The notes: generated by a model from the sequence alone, not told the origin. 64,000 bases of DNA from Chrysophaeum taylorii (GCA_029834535.1 JAQMWT010000421.1:62001-126000), one strand, 5' to 3'; shown: positions 36,609-46,662, counted from the first letter of the stretch. Program-made: numbers and translations.

Positions 36609-37871
36609 ATGGGCAAAGGTGGGCAGCTGACAAGCGGTGCGGTGGTAGCGGCGGCGCGCGATGAGACGGTGCTAATCGAGGGGGAGTTGTACGACGTGTC
36701 GGATTTCCGACACCCGGGTGGCTCGATTGTCAAGTTCCTGACGGGCGCGGGGGATGCGACCGAGGCTTTCAAGGAGTTCCACGGCCGGAGCAAGAAGGCG
36801 AAGGCCATGCTGAAGGCACTCCCGCACAAGAAGGCGACCAATGCCGAGATGAAGACGCGCGGCTTTAACGGCGAGGAGGCGATGTCCAAAGACTTTGCCA
36901 AGCTCCGCTCGGACCTCGAGGCCGAGGGCTTTTTCGAGTCGAGCCCTAGCGAGGTCTTCTACCGCCTCTCCGAGATCGTGGTGATGCACGTCCTTGGGGT
37001 GTACCTCCTCATGAAGACGCCTTACTACTTCACAGGCATCACGATCCTTGGCATCGTCTCTGGTCGCTGCGGCTGGCTCATGCACGAGGGCGGCCACTAC
37101 TCGCTTACGTCCAATATTGCCGTCGACAAATTCCTCCAGGAAGTGTTGTATGGGGTCGGCTGTGGGATGTCGGCCGCGTGGTGGCGCAACCAACACAACA
37201 AGCACCACGCCGTACCCCAAAAGCTCAAGCACGACGTCGACCTCGACACGCTACCGCTCGTCGCTTTCAACGCCAAGATCGCCAAGGATGCCAAGGGGTT
37301 CATGAAGTTTTGGCTCAAGCTCCAGGGCGTTCTGTTCATCCCTGTCTCGTGTGTGCTCGTCGCCCTCGGATGGCAGTATTTTCTGCACCCGCGCCACGTG
37401 CTCCGGACGAAGAGGTACCGCGAGGGTTTCTTCATTACCCTCCGCAACGTGCTCATCTTCGGCGTTGTTCTCAAGGGGTACTCGTGGCCGGCGGCCCTAG
37501 GCACGTACGTTCTCTATGACCAAATTGCGGCGTCGTATATCTTCACGAACTTCGCGCTGTCGCACACGCACCTTCCCGTGACCGAACCTAACGAGTACCT
37601 CCACTGGGTTGAGTATGCGGCCAAGCACACGACAAACATCGCCCCCAACTTCGCGACCAACTGGTGGATGGCCTACCTCAATTTCCAGATCGAGCACCAC
37701 CTCTTCCCGTCGATGCCGCAGTTCCGCCACAAGATCATTTCCCCGCGCGTCAAGGCCCTCTTCGAGAAGCATGGTCTCCCTTACGACGTTCGTCCCTACT
37801 TCTCGTGCCTTGGTGAGACCCTCTGGAACCTCCATGTCGTCGGCAACGATTCGCACGCCAAGGCCGACTAA
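36609..37871 (+). CDS. Cytochrome b5-fused front-end fatty-acid desaturase, copy B (delta-6-like)
   Basis: 420 aa, same length as copy A with no indels and about 35 amino-acid differences. All functional motifs are kept: HPGG, HEGGH, QHNKHH, QIEHH. Differences cluster in the second half (for example IAKDAKGFMKF for IAEDAEGVVKF). A 245-bp tract (36744-36988) is almost identical to 32427-32671, while sequence on both sides has diverged. It has its own upstream region, which differs largely from copy A except for short matches around CAACGGTCA and GGCAAATTCG. Both copies appear intact; they may differ in specificity or expression. Confidence 0.92.
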   Translation: MGKGGQLTSGAVVAAARDETVLIEGELYDVSDFRHPGGSIVKFLTGAGDATEAFKEFHGRSKKAKAMLKALPHKKATNAEMKTRGFNGEEAMSKDFAKLRSDLEAEGFFESSPSEVFYRLSEIVVMHVLGVYLLMKTPYYFTGITILGIVSGRCGWLMHEGGHYSLTSNIAVDKFLQEVLYGVGCGMSAAWWRNQHNKHHAVPQKLKHDVDLDTLPLVAFNAKIAKDAKGFMKFWLKLQGVLFIPVSCVLVALGWQYFLHPRHVLRTKRYREGFFITLRNVLIFGVVLKGYSWPAALGTYVLYDQIAASYIFTNFALSHTHLPVTEPNEYLHWVEYAAKHTTNIAPNFATNWWMAYLNFQIEHHLFPSMPQFRHKIISPRVKALFEKHGLPYDVRPYFSCLGETLWNLHVVGNDSHAKAD

Positions 37872-38343
37872 AAAAAAATTTTTGCACGGCTTATTACTCG
37901 CGCGCGTTTGTTTCGTTGTTTGTGTGGCAACAAGCAACAACAACAAAGTCCCTGCCACACCCTTGTGTGAACCCAACGCGCAAGAACTATCGTCGTCGTC
38001 GTCGTCGTCGTCGTCGTCTGACAATCCAACAGTACTTTATGACGGTACTTCCCTCGCCTCTCCTCTTGTCTTCTTGAACTTTGGCGGCCAAGTTCTTTAG
38101 GTGGTCCCGTCCGTGTGTGCACTGTTTATGCGACCTTGGCATCTATCTTCTTCTTCTCCTTCATTCATATGTTCGGTGTCGCACAACATCATAGCCCGTG
38201 TTTTTACCTACCTAGTGCTAAGTGGAACATGGAATGAAACTGAATCTTATTACGGAAAGGCGCGGATACGCCACAGCTGTCGTATGGACGGACTGTGGGC
38301 GGGAGGAGTAGTAGTACGTCTGGAGTTGGGATCTTTGAGAGCT

Positions 38344-38379
<36 letters not shown>

Positions 38380-38645
38380 GTGGTAAAAAAAGCAGTGTCA
38401 TTGAAATACCCCCCCCCCCCCTTTCGACGACGAGAAAAAACAGGACCAAATCGAAGATGCCCCAGAAGGAACTCGACCCATCAAAGCCAACAAGGCAGCA
38501 CCAGACGCCGTAAAAAATGCGCCGCTCACAAACCCCGACGAGAGCCCTCTCGCAACAACAACTATCTTCGAAGAACTTACCTTACGAGGCGCCAGGACGT
38601 CTACCGTATATAGAGCGCATGCGTCGGACGAGGGGGGGGCGTGTC
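37872..38645. other. Intergenic region with CGT and GAT microsatellites
   Basis: (CGT)n at about 37993-38020 and (GAT)n at about 38347-38380, then a run of 13 C at 38409-38421. A possible frame-broken acidic ORF on the + strand (about 38295-38760) is described in the findings. Confidence 0.5.
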
Positions 38646-40129
38646 TCAGACTTCGACTTGACGATTGCGCAACACCTGACAGGAGCACGGTATCACAACA
38701 AGATGAACATTCCACGAGAGACGCACCATCCCGAGCATTTCTTCGTCGCGTTTGAGCCTCTCCGGGTCGATGAAACCTCGATGGACGGCCTCGCGCGCGA
38801 GCTGCTCGATACGCTCGCGGCGCGCGAGCGAAACCTTGGTGAAGGCAAGAATATCAATGATGTTCTGCGCCGCGGCGCCGGCGGCGCCGCCATCAGGGTC
38901 TCTGAGGCACGCGGTGAGAGCGGCGCCGAACGCCGCATCCTGAACAACAAATAATGCGACGACGACGACAAAACGCGGAAAGTACTGACCGCCGGCGGGG
39001 CGTCGCAGTGTTTGACATGGGCGCGGAGGAGCTCGACTGCTGCCGCCGAATTGTTCGCTTGCGCGGCACCGTTGATCGCGGTCCCGAAGGTTACCTCGGT
39101 CGGAGCGATGCTCGAAGATTCCATGCGGTCCAAGAGCTCGAGCATTTCGACAAAGCGGCCTCGGACTGCGAGCGAGTTCAGCGCGATGTTGTAGGAGACC
39201 ACGTTGAGCGAGATGCCCCGCGCCGTCATTTCAGCCAGGATCGCCGTCGTGGCGTTGGCGTTGACGTCGTCGTCGTCTTTGGAGCCCTGCGCGCAATGCA
39301 GGAGCGCGTTGTAGGTCGCGCGGGAAATCTGGTCCCCGAAGCCGTCCTTCTTCATGCGCCTCCACAACAACATTGCTGTTTTGCCCTTGGGAGGCTTGGC
39401 CTTGCCGCACGCCGCGATCGCCGCGTGGTAGAGCTGCGGCGAGCGGCGCTCTACGGGCAGCGCGTCGATGATCGCGAACGGCGTGCGGTAGTCCCCCGAT
39501 TTTCCCATGACCTTGATGGCGAATTTCAGCGTATCCTCGTCGAGGTCGCTGCCGCCGTCGTGCTTCATCTCCTGCAACGCTGCCTGGACCATTTTTTTTA
39601 CCTTTGACGCGTCGTCGAGCCGCGCCGCGGCGACGATGCCGACGCGCGAGTCGCGCGCGCACTGGCGAGTGCTCAGTGATTGGATCGCCGTTAACGACTC
39701 GTTGTTTTTCCGCGCTTTCAAGAGGGCCGCTGCGAGAGGGCTCAGGAGCTTGTCGCTCATGCAGGCCGTCGCCGCGTCGGGCCGTTTCTTGAGACGCGCC
39801 ATCGCGTGGCCCACGAGCGCGCCAGCCGCCGGATTCGGGGCGCGCTCTGCGATCACTTCCATCGTCGCGGCAAACGCGTCCGTCGTCACGAGCTCGGACT
39901 TGATGTCTAGCGCGCGCACGGCGTCCACGGCGCTTTCGAGATTCTTGATGGCGGAGGCGAACGCCTCCTTGGTGGTCGATGGGGTCCGTGCGAGAGCAAC
40001 CACCGTCTCGAGTGTCGAGGCCGTCTCCGGCTCGGCGACCGATGCCCGCCGCGGTCGCAGTGACCCGGTCGGCACCTGCTGCTGCTGGAACCCGCCGACG
40101 ACCACGCACCACCAAGCAAACTTCATCAT
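38646..40129 (-). CDS. Pentatricopeptide repeat protein, probably plastid-targeted, two exons
   Basis: Exon 1 is 38990-40129 and exon 2 is 38646-38939, with a 50-nt GT-AG intron, giving 477 aa. Unspliced, the end is a Ser/Arg-rich nonsense tail. Spliced, it reads DAAFGAALTACLRDPDGG...RRERIEQLAREAVHRGFIDPERLKRDEEM, clearly coding. At least four PPR-type units lie at about aa 200-370 (TLKFAIKVMGKSGDYRTPFAIID; ATYNALLHCAQGS; VVSYNIALNSLAVRGRFVEML; VTFGTAINGAAQANN). The start MMKFAWWCVVVGG-F then basic Ser/Arg resembles the signal-plus-transit leader of secondary plastids, with Phe at the cleavage site. PPR proteins bind organellar RNA for processing or stability. Starts at ATG 40129; the frame's upstream TTG is not used. 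Confidence 0.85.
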
Positions 40130-40358
40130 GGCCACGTCAAACTTCTGCGTGTCTGCGACGAAAGAAAGGGTATTATGCAAAACCTAAGCCCCGGGCTTTA
40201 AACTTTTTTTCTCTCATCGGGCTGTGTGTGTGTTTCAATTACTAGGAGCTCCCCAGCACGGACGGATGAGGGGAAGTTAGTTAGTTTCTAGGGTTCTCGT
40301 GGGGCGAGATCAAAAGATACTCGGATCTTCAGAAGAAAAAGGCGCGCTACTACCTACT

Positions 40359-40984
40359 ATGGCCTTCTTCGGGTTGACGAGGCTCGGGCCGCAGAACTCG
40401 TTCCACGAGGCGCTCAGGGCGCGGTCCAAGCTGAACATCTTCGAGGCCGCGGAGTTCGAGACTGCGTTTGCGCAAGTGGGTCGCGACGGCGACGTGAGGC
40501 TTGCCCAAGTGCCGGAGGTGTTCGAAATTTTGTACCGCGGTCCGGCGCCCCCGGCGGACGTCGAACGATGCGAGAAGCACTTGCCCAAGACGAGCCTCGT
40601 GAGTCGCGACGAGTTTCTCAAAGCCGTCAAGTGAGTTGCGTTCGCTGTGTTCGCGATAAAAACCGAGTTCCGCAGAAACGCGCAACTGGAGGAAGAGGAG
40701 TGGGCTGCGAAGGAAGGGGAGCGTGTCTCCGGCGAATTCTCCTCGGGCGTGTGAGTTAATTGTGGTGCGAAGGTGACGCCGATCGCAGCTTTTACCGCGA
40801 GTGCAACATTCGGCACAAGCGCATGAACGACGATCCGGCAGAAAAGTACAACCAGCCCGTGACGGCTGCGATGGAGATCGGCTGGACGCGACCATCCAAT
40901 CTCGAGCCGCCCAAAGCCGCGAAGAAGAGCTGCGACGAGACCGTGTACGCCGCCGAGTTGATCAAAGCCGGCGTCTACTTTTGA
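40359..40984 (+). CDS. Small EF-hand-like / CFAP-like protein, three exons
   Basis: Exons 40359-40630, 40676-40750 and 40789-40984, giving 180 aa; introns are 45 and 38 nt, both GTGAG...AG. The N-terminus MAFFGLTRLGPQNSF leads to a calmodulin-like pair of helices (FEAAEFETAFAQVGRDGDVRLAQV), whose calcium loop is degenerate. The C-terminal half (YRECNIRHKRMNDDPAEKY, PVTAAMEIGW, ETVYAAELIKAG) resembles the conserved end of FAM183/CFAP144-type axonemal proteins (EIGW core), from memory. A flagellar role fits three other ciliary genes in the window, but the assignment is tentative. All three exons join in frame and the last ends at TGA 40982-40984. Confidence 0.7.
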
Positions 40985-41087
40985 TTGATTGACTGACTGA
41001 CTGACTTACTGACTGACGGACACGCGGTGCTCATCTCTCCCCGCCCGTCGCACAGCGCTCGCAAAAAAGGCATTGTTACGAGTCGGA

Positions 41088-41131
<44 letters not shown>

Positions 41132-41369
41132 TATGTCGGGTAGGGTCCTAAAGTAAAAAGAAAGAGTCGCGCCCGGCGGATGGATATGCGATATCCTCGC
41201 GGGAAGGAAAGGAGGGGAGGGAGAAGAAGTAAGGAGAGTCCATGCATGGGTAATAAGGCGCAAGAAAGAAGGAAGGAAGGAAGGAAGGAAGGAAGAAAGG
41301 GTCGATCCATTGGTGCCGAGGGTGGTGGTCGAGTCTCTTAGTCCGAGAAAAGAGAGCGACAGAAGAGAA
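40985..41369. other. Intergenic region with GACT, CGT and GGAA microsatellites
   Basis: (GACT)n at 40985-41020, (CGT)n at about 41086-41127 and (GGAA)n at about 41268-41297. No gene seen. Confidence 0.6.
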
Positions 41370-44279
41370 TCAGCCAAAGGCGAGCAACCGAAGTTCTCGA
41401 TTAATGTTCCGGGCTTTGGCGTCGTCGAGGTCGAGTCTGCCGTCGTTGACGGCGTCGTCGACCGAGGCCTTGAGCTCGCGGGCTTCTCTGAGGGCGGCCT
41501 TTTTGTCGCGGAGGCAGGACTTGTCGGCGAGGAGCTTCTCGAGTTTGTCGAGAGCGTCCTTGGCCGCCGTGGCGGAGTTTTGGCGATTGCGCTCGACGCG
41601 CGCGGCATGTTCGGCTACGACGGAAGGCGACGCCTTGGAGACGGCGCAGATGGGGTAGGAGGTGGGCCTGAACTCGTCGAGGAGCTTGGGTTCCATCACG
41701 ACGCGGGTCTGGGGCCGAGGTCTGGAAGAAAGGGCGGCGAGCGTCGCGGCGTCGTCGCCGTGAGGTTGTACGAGCCACTGGACGGCTGCGTCGGCCGACG
41801 CCGGGACGCCGTGGGGCGAGGAGGTCGCCGCGAGCGCGAGGCGCGCGCGCTGCTCGTCGAAGCCCATTTCGAGGACGGCGGCGAGGGCGTCGGGGTCGAC
41901 GACTTTTGTCGGGTCATCCTCGATCCGGTGCGAGGGGGCCATAACGGATACGACGTCGACGTCGACGATTCCCGGGAGAGCTTCGGGGCACTTGCTCCCG
42001 CAGTTGCGGCACCGGCGGTCCCTGAATTTTGGGGGTTCGCGGGGCACCTCGTCGCGCTCGACGGCGGCCTCCGAGTCGTCGCGAATCAGGAGACCGACGG
42101 GAAGGGGTCCCCTGAGAATTCCGAGCGCGCCGTCGGGGAGCTCGACGAGGTCGCCAGGCAAGGGGGATTGGTGCTCGACGAACCGCGTCTCGACCGGCCG
42201 CGGCCGTCGCGGCCCGCTTTGTTGCTGCCGGGGGTGTTCGTCGTCCTCCTCGTCGTCGTCCTCCAAGCCTTCGTCGTACTCGTCGTCGTCGTCGTCGTCG
42301 TCGTCGTCCTCGTCGTCTTCGCGGCCCGCAGGAGGAGGAGGAGGAGGAGGAGGCGGACCCCCGGTTGAGGAGGAGGTGGTCGTCTGGGCCTGGGCCTGGG
42401 CGGCGGCAGCAGCAGCTAGCAGGACGTCGTCTTCCTCGTCGTCGTCGTCGTCGTCGTCGGCAGAATCGTCGGCCACGAGGACGGCGACCACCTCGGAGCC
42501 GTCGGCGAGGATAGCGTAGTCGAGGGCGCGGCCCGAGGCGTCGACGCCAAAGAGGCCGTCCTTGCGCTTGGTCGCCTCGACGGCGCGCTTGGTCGCGTCG
42601 TCCGCGCACGCGCCCGCGGCGAGGGCGTCCGCGTACTCTTGCGTCGTCCTGACGTCGACGACCGCGACCGAGGCGTCGTCGCCGAACGAGTTCACGTGGA
42701 GGTGCAGCACGTTGATGCCGTTCGAGATGGGCGCCGTGTAGAGCTCGACCGGGTCGAGCGAGAGCGAATTCGCGCGCCGAGACCGGCACCGGATCCGCGC
42801 GCCCGTCGCCGCGTGCCGCACGCGGAGCCGCGTCTTGCGGCGCTGGGATGTCGAGGGCCGCGGCGGCCACAGCCCGCCGTAGGACTCGTCCTCCTCGTCG
42901 TTGCTGCGCGGCGCGAGCTGCGTCGGAAGCGCGACGGCGCGCCGGGCGCGCGACGGACCCTCGTCGGCGGCGGCGGGGGCCGGAGCGGCGCGCGGCAGCG
43001 AAGCGAACGGCCGGCGGCGCGGGACCTCGTAGTCGATGTGATACTGCGCGAGCGGCACGTCGCTCGGCTCGACCTTGACGGGGCAGGCCTCGTCGTTGTC
43101 GACGATGTAGTGGACGACCACCTCGCGCTCCGAAAGTTCGGACGAAATGCGCCGGATCTCCTCCTCGTGCTCGATGAGGCGCGCGCCGCCCAGCCTCTCG
43201 AGCGTCAAGAGGCGGCACGCGGGCGCGGGCGTCCGCGAGTCCGAATCCCACGGCGCGAACGGCCACGCGTGGTGCCTCGGGAAGAGGCGCTCGAAGCCCG
43301 AACCGCCGACGCAGTCGGCACGGATCGGGAGCCGGTTCGGGTCGAGGAGAGGCTCCACGCACACGGCGCCCACGAACCCGCCGCCGTCCCTGCGGCTCGA
43401 CGACAACGCCGACCGGTGGTACCCCAACGCGACCTGCTGCGCCGAGGCGGGCGATCCCCGCAGCCGCCCGAGGGCGTCGGCCTCGGGCGTCGCGACGCCC
43501 ATCACGCGCACCACCCATCCGCTCGGGGCCCCCGTCTCCCGGACCTCGAGGTAGGTACCGCGCGACGCGTCCGCGAGCCGCGCCCACGCGCTCGCCGCCG
43601 CGCGCACCGGATCCACGCGCCCGGCGGCCGCGCGGCTCGACGCCGCCGCCGCGCGTTCGCGCTCGCGCGTCAGCGACGTCGCGCGCTCCGCCGCGCCCTC
43701 GCGCGCGATCTCGAACAGCAGCGCCCTCTCGGCCGCGTTCGCCGCCTCCAAAGCCTGGCTGTGCTGCTGGCACGCCGCGATCGCCGCCTTTACCCGCGTC
43801 TTGCGTTCCGACGCCTCCCGCCACTCCTCTCCTTCGTCATCATCATCTTCATCGTAGTCGTCTTCATCGTATTCATCGTCTTCGTCATCCTCATCATCCT
43901 CCTCCTCGAGCTCCTCCTGGTCGTCGTCCAAATCCTCCTCCTCCTCCTCCTCCATATCCTCCATATCCTCCTCGTCCTCCTCGTCGTCGTCGTACGCGAC
44001 TCGCGGCGGAAAAGTGGCCTCCCCCTCGAGGAGGAGGTCCGCCTCGCGCGGGTTCGCCGCCGCCGCCGCCGGCTCGAGGTGCCGGCGCCCCATAAAGCTC
44101 GCGACCACCGAACGGGCGTGGCGCGGGAGCGCCCGCAGGAGGTCGAGGGGAGCCGAGACGATGCTTCGCGCCAGAAACGTCAGGGGCGGACTCCATCGCG
44201 TCTTCTTAGCGAGCGCAGTTCGCAGCTGCTCGACCTCGCGTTCGAGCGCCTCGTTCCGCGCGACGAGCGCCTCTGCCAT
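41370..44279 (-). CDS. Large acidic UBA-domain protein
   Basis: 969 aa from ATG 44279. A short Leu/Glu heptad coil is at the N-terminus, followed by a Asp/Glu-rich stretch at about aa 95-160 and a second at about aa 610-690, next to a polyproline run. Between them is a folded Arg-rich region with no family recognised. Near aa 765-780 a CxxCxxxC motif (CRNCGSKC) is present. A UBA domain lies at about aa 795-841 (LAAVLEMGFDEQRARLAL...ADAAVQWL), and the C-terminus is a helical Lys/Ala/Leu segment that could be BAG-like. UBA domains bind ubiquitin, so a role in ubiquitin-linked protein handling is plausible. No ortholog recognised. Confidence 0.78.
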   Translation of the reverse strand: MAEALVARNEALEREVEQLRTALAKKTRWSPPLTFLARSIVSAPLDLLRALPRHARSVVASFMGRRHLEPAAAAANPREADLLLEGEATFPPRVAYDDDEEDEEDMEDMEEEEEEDLDDDQEELEEEDDEDDEDDEYDEDDYDEDDDDEGEEWREASERKTRVKAAIAACQQHSQALEAANAAERALLFEIAREGAAERATSLTRERERAAAASSRAAAGRVDPVRAAASAWARLADASRGTYLEVRETGAPSGWVVRVMGVATPEADALGRLRGSPASAQQVALGYHRSALSSSRRDGGGFVGAVCVEPLLDPNRLPIRADCVGGSGFERLFPRHHAWPFAPWDSDSRTPAPACRLLTLERLGGARLIEHEEEIRRISSELSEREVVVHYIVDNDEACPVKVEPSDVPLAQYHIDYEVPRRRPFASLPRAAPAPAAADEGPSRARRAVALPTQLAPRSNDEEDESYGGLWPPRPSTSQRRKTRLRVRHAATGARIRCRSRRANSLSLDPVELYTAPISNGINVLHLHVNSFGDDASVAVVDVRTTQEYADALAAGACADDATKRAVEATKRKDGLFGVDASGRALDYAILADGSEVVAVLVADDSADDDDDDDEEDDVLLAAAAAAQAQAQTTTSSSTGGPPPPPPPPPAGREDDEDDDDDDDDDEYDEGLEDDDEEDDEHPRQQQSGPRRPRPVETRFVEHQSPLPGDLVELPDGALGILRGPLPVGLLIRDDSEAAVERDEVPREPPKFRDRRCRNCGSKCPEALPGIVDVDVVSVMAPSHRIEDDPTKVVDPDALAAVLEMGFDEQRARLALAATSSPHGVPASADAAVQWLVQPHGDDAATLAALSSRPRPQTRVVMEPKLLDEFRPTSYPICAVSKASPSVVAEHAARVERNRQNSATAAKDALDKLEKLLADKSCLRDKKAALREARELKASVDDAVNDGRLDLDDAKARNINRELRLLAFG

Positions 44280-44409
44280 AACTGATTGAACTGCCTTTCT
44301 TGGGACAATCGACAGCACCGCCACCACTCGGGGTGGGTGGGTGGGTGGGTGACTCGACTACTACTACTACCGTTGCGAAACTTTCTTGACCCGTTGAAAA
44401 AAGAAATAT

Positions 44410-46662
44410 ATGGGTGCCTCTCCCGCACTTCCGCCGCCGCCGCCGCCAAATTTGAAGGTAGAAAAAGAAGAAGCAGCCACTGCATCATCAAAAGCCGTGG
44501 TGGCGGCGGCGGCGGCGCACAGACCGATCAGCACGGCACACGAGGTGCGGGGGATCTACGCGCACGAGGACGAGGCCTTCGAGTACTTGCGCAAGGGGTG
44601 GCCCAAGTTTGAGACCAAGGCGGAGTGCATGGCCTTTGTGCGCTCTCACTGCCGGGCCAACCCGGGGTCGAACCCCGAGCGGCCGCACATGACGCAGATG
44701 ATAACGACGCTCGTGAACTGGGAACAGGTGGAAAAGTATCTTCTGGGCGCGCGCCGCGAGTACGACGAGAGATGGCCCGCGCGGCCGGCGGCGGCGAAAA
44801 TCCCCGATTCGCTGAGCGAGAACTTGTGGGTCTCGGAGGACGACGCTGCCGCCTCGCTGGTTGATGGCGAGATCCGGAAACGGCTCGAGCTGCCGATGCA
44901 CCGTCGGCTGACGCCTTTCTCGGTCGAGTCGACGCTTCGGTACCTGTTCGAGCACATGCGGTGCGGAATCTACGTGATGCTCCGGCGGAACAAGGTGGCC
45001 ATGTTCGTGCCGTTCGTGAACGAAAATTTCCAGAACAACTGGGGGGATCGGCTGCGGGTCGAGGACGACCTCGAGACGCGGACGTACTACGAGCGGAAGC
45101 GGAGCGAGGTCGGCGGCAGGGTCGAACACGCGTTGGCTTCGCGGTCGTCGTGGTGGGCCAACGGGAACATCATGTGCAACGAACACTCGAGCAAGGGCGA
45201 GCCCGCCGAAAAGTCCCAGCTCTGGGGCGACCGGTTCGTCGCCTCGCTCAGGGACGTGCTCGACGCGGCGTGTTCGGAGCGCGTTTTGCCCGACTGCGAA
45301 TTCTTCGTCAACAAGCGCGATTACCCGCAGCTCAAGTACCACGTGTTCGAGGATCAGCAGCAGGAGCCCCAGCCCGTCGAACCGTACGGATTTCTGGTCG
45401 ACGCCGACGACCGCGACCCCGAGGCCGACGCGACGCTCCCGCGGCCGCACCGATCGACGAGCCTCGCTCCCGTCGTCAGCTTCTACTGCTCGGACAGGTT
45501 TTCCGACATCCCGTGGCCACCCTCGGAGGACTGGGAGGCGGCGATCGGGACCATCATGCCCCCCTCCTTCGACCACGAGATCCGCGACGACGGCGAGATT
45601 GAACTCGACGCCGAGCCGCGAGACCTCTTTACCGACGCGAAATTTCGCCAGTTCGACTGCGCGTGGGACGACAAAGTCGAGACGGCCTTTTTCCGGGGAA
45701 CGGCCACGGGCGGCGGGGTCACCGTCCTCGACAACCAGCGCCTCGCGATCGCCTCGCTCTCTCACGAATGGAAGACGGCCGCCGCCCGGGCCAACGGTCC
45801 TGCAGGACTTCGCGAGCGTCGCGCCGCGCGCGCCGGCCGGGAAAAGCTTCTCGACGCCGCCCTCACCGGCTGGAACAGGCGCGACAAGAAGCTTGGCGCC
45901 AAGCCGATGACCTACATCCGCCCCCACGACTTTTTGTTCGAGGCCGGCCGCGACAACTTCGTCCCTATCTTCCAGCAATCCCGCTACAAGTACCTGATTT
46001 ACGTCGAGGGTCACTGCGCCGCCTGCCGCTACGGCTTCATGATGCGCCTGGGATCGGTCATTCTCAAGGTCGAGAGCCGCTGCGTCGCCGACAAGATATG
46101 GTTCTTCCCGCTCCTCCGTCCCTTCGTCGATCATATCCCCGTTCGCGCCGACCTCTCGGACCTCGCCGACAAGATTCGATGGTGTCGCGCCAACGACGCC
46201 AAGTGCCAAAAGATAGCCCGGAACGCCAAAACTCTCTGGGACACCTACGTCTCGAAGCGCGGCTTGCTCGACTACGTCCAGCTCGTCGTCTCCCGCGTCG
46301 CCGAGCGCTTCGAGTACCCCCGAGCCCCCTGGCTCTTCGACGACGACGCGAGGACGACTGCCTTCGAGCCCCTCTTGCCGCCAAAGCTCGCCAATCGAGA
46401 CCCGGCATCTCCCTGCCGCGACGAGGGCCTCTGCGACCGCTGCGCCGACGACCTCCTCCGCGAACGCGAGGCCGCGGAAAAAGAAAACCAACGCGCGGCC
46501 GCCAGGCTCCGCCGCCGCGATCAACGCGCGCCCGAGAGGCCTGACCTCAAGCGGAAGGCGGCGGCGGCGGGGGCAGACCACCCAGAGGATTCGGCAGGAG
46601 CGGCCACCACCGACGACGCGGCCCTTCGCCAGCGCATGATGAAGGCGCGCCGCAATAAATAA
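44410..46662 (+). CDS. Glycosyltransferase family 90 (CAP10-like) protein
   Basis: 750 aa from ATG 44410. The C-terminal half carries the GT90/CAP10 signature: KYLIYVEGHCAACRYGFMMRLGSVILKVES, then WFFPLLRPFVDHIPVRADLSDLADKIRW and an ARNAKTLWDTYVS helix. Relatives include protein O-glucosyltransferases (POGLUT) and the fungal capsule xylosyltransferase CAP10. The N-terminal 370 aa are unlike POGLUTs, and there is no signal peptide or membrane anchor at the start, which is unusual for an ER/Golgi enzyme. A missed upstream exon could supply one. A Lys/Arg-rich tail ends the protein. It starts 130 bp from the divergent UBA protein. The donor sugar cannot be inferred. Confidence 0.82.
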   Translation: MGASPALPPPPPPNLKVEKEEAATASSKAVVAAAAAHRPISTAHEVRGIYAHEDEAFEYLRKGWPKFETKAECMAFVRSHCRANPGSNPERPHMTQMITTLVNWEQVEKYLLGARREYDERWPARPAAAKIPDSLSENLWVSEDDAAASLVDGEIRKRLELPMHRRLTPFSVESTLRYLFEHMRCGIYVMLRRNKVAMFVPFVNENFQNNWGDRLRVEDDLETRTYYERKRSEVGGRVEHALASRSSWWANGNIMCNEHSSKGEPAEKSQLWGDRFVASLRDVLDAACSERVLPDCEFFVNKRDYPQLKYHVFEDQQQEPQPVEPYGFLVDADDRDPEADATLPRPHRSTSLAPVVSFYCSDRFSDIPWPPSEDWEAAIGTIMPPSFDHEIRDDGEIELDAEPRDLFTDAKFRQFDCAWDDKVETAFFRGTATGGGVTVLDNQRLAIASLSHEWKTAAARANGPAGLRERRAARAGREKLLDAALTGWNRRDKKLGAKPMTYIRPHDFLFEAGRDNFVPIFQQSRYKYLIYVEGHCAACRYGFMMRLGSVILKVESRCVADKIWFFPLLRPFVDHIPVRADLSDLADKIRWCRANDAKCQKIARNAKTLWDTYVSKRGLLDYVQLVVSRVAERFEYPRAPWLFDDDARTTAFEPLLPPKLANRDPASPCRDEGLCDRCADDLLREREAAEKENQRAAARLRRRDQRAPERPDLKRKAAAAGADHPEDSAGAATTDDAALRQRMMKARRNK

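Noticed and set aside
38101-38613. Frame with a poly-Met run on the + strand
   Set aside because: The Met run is the (GAT)n microsatellite read in one frame; no conserved features.
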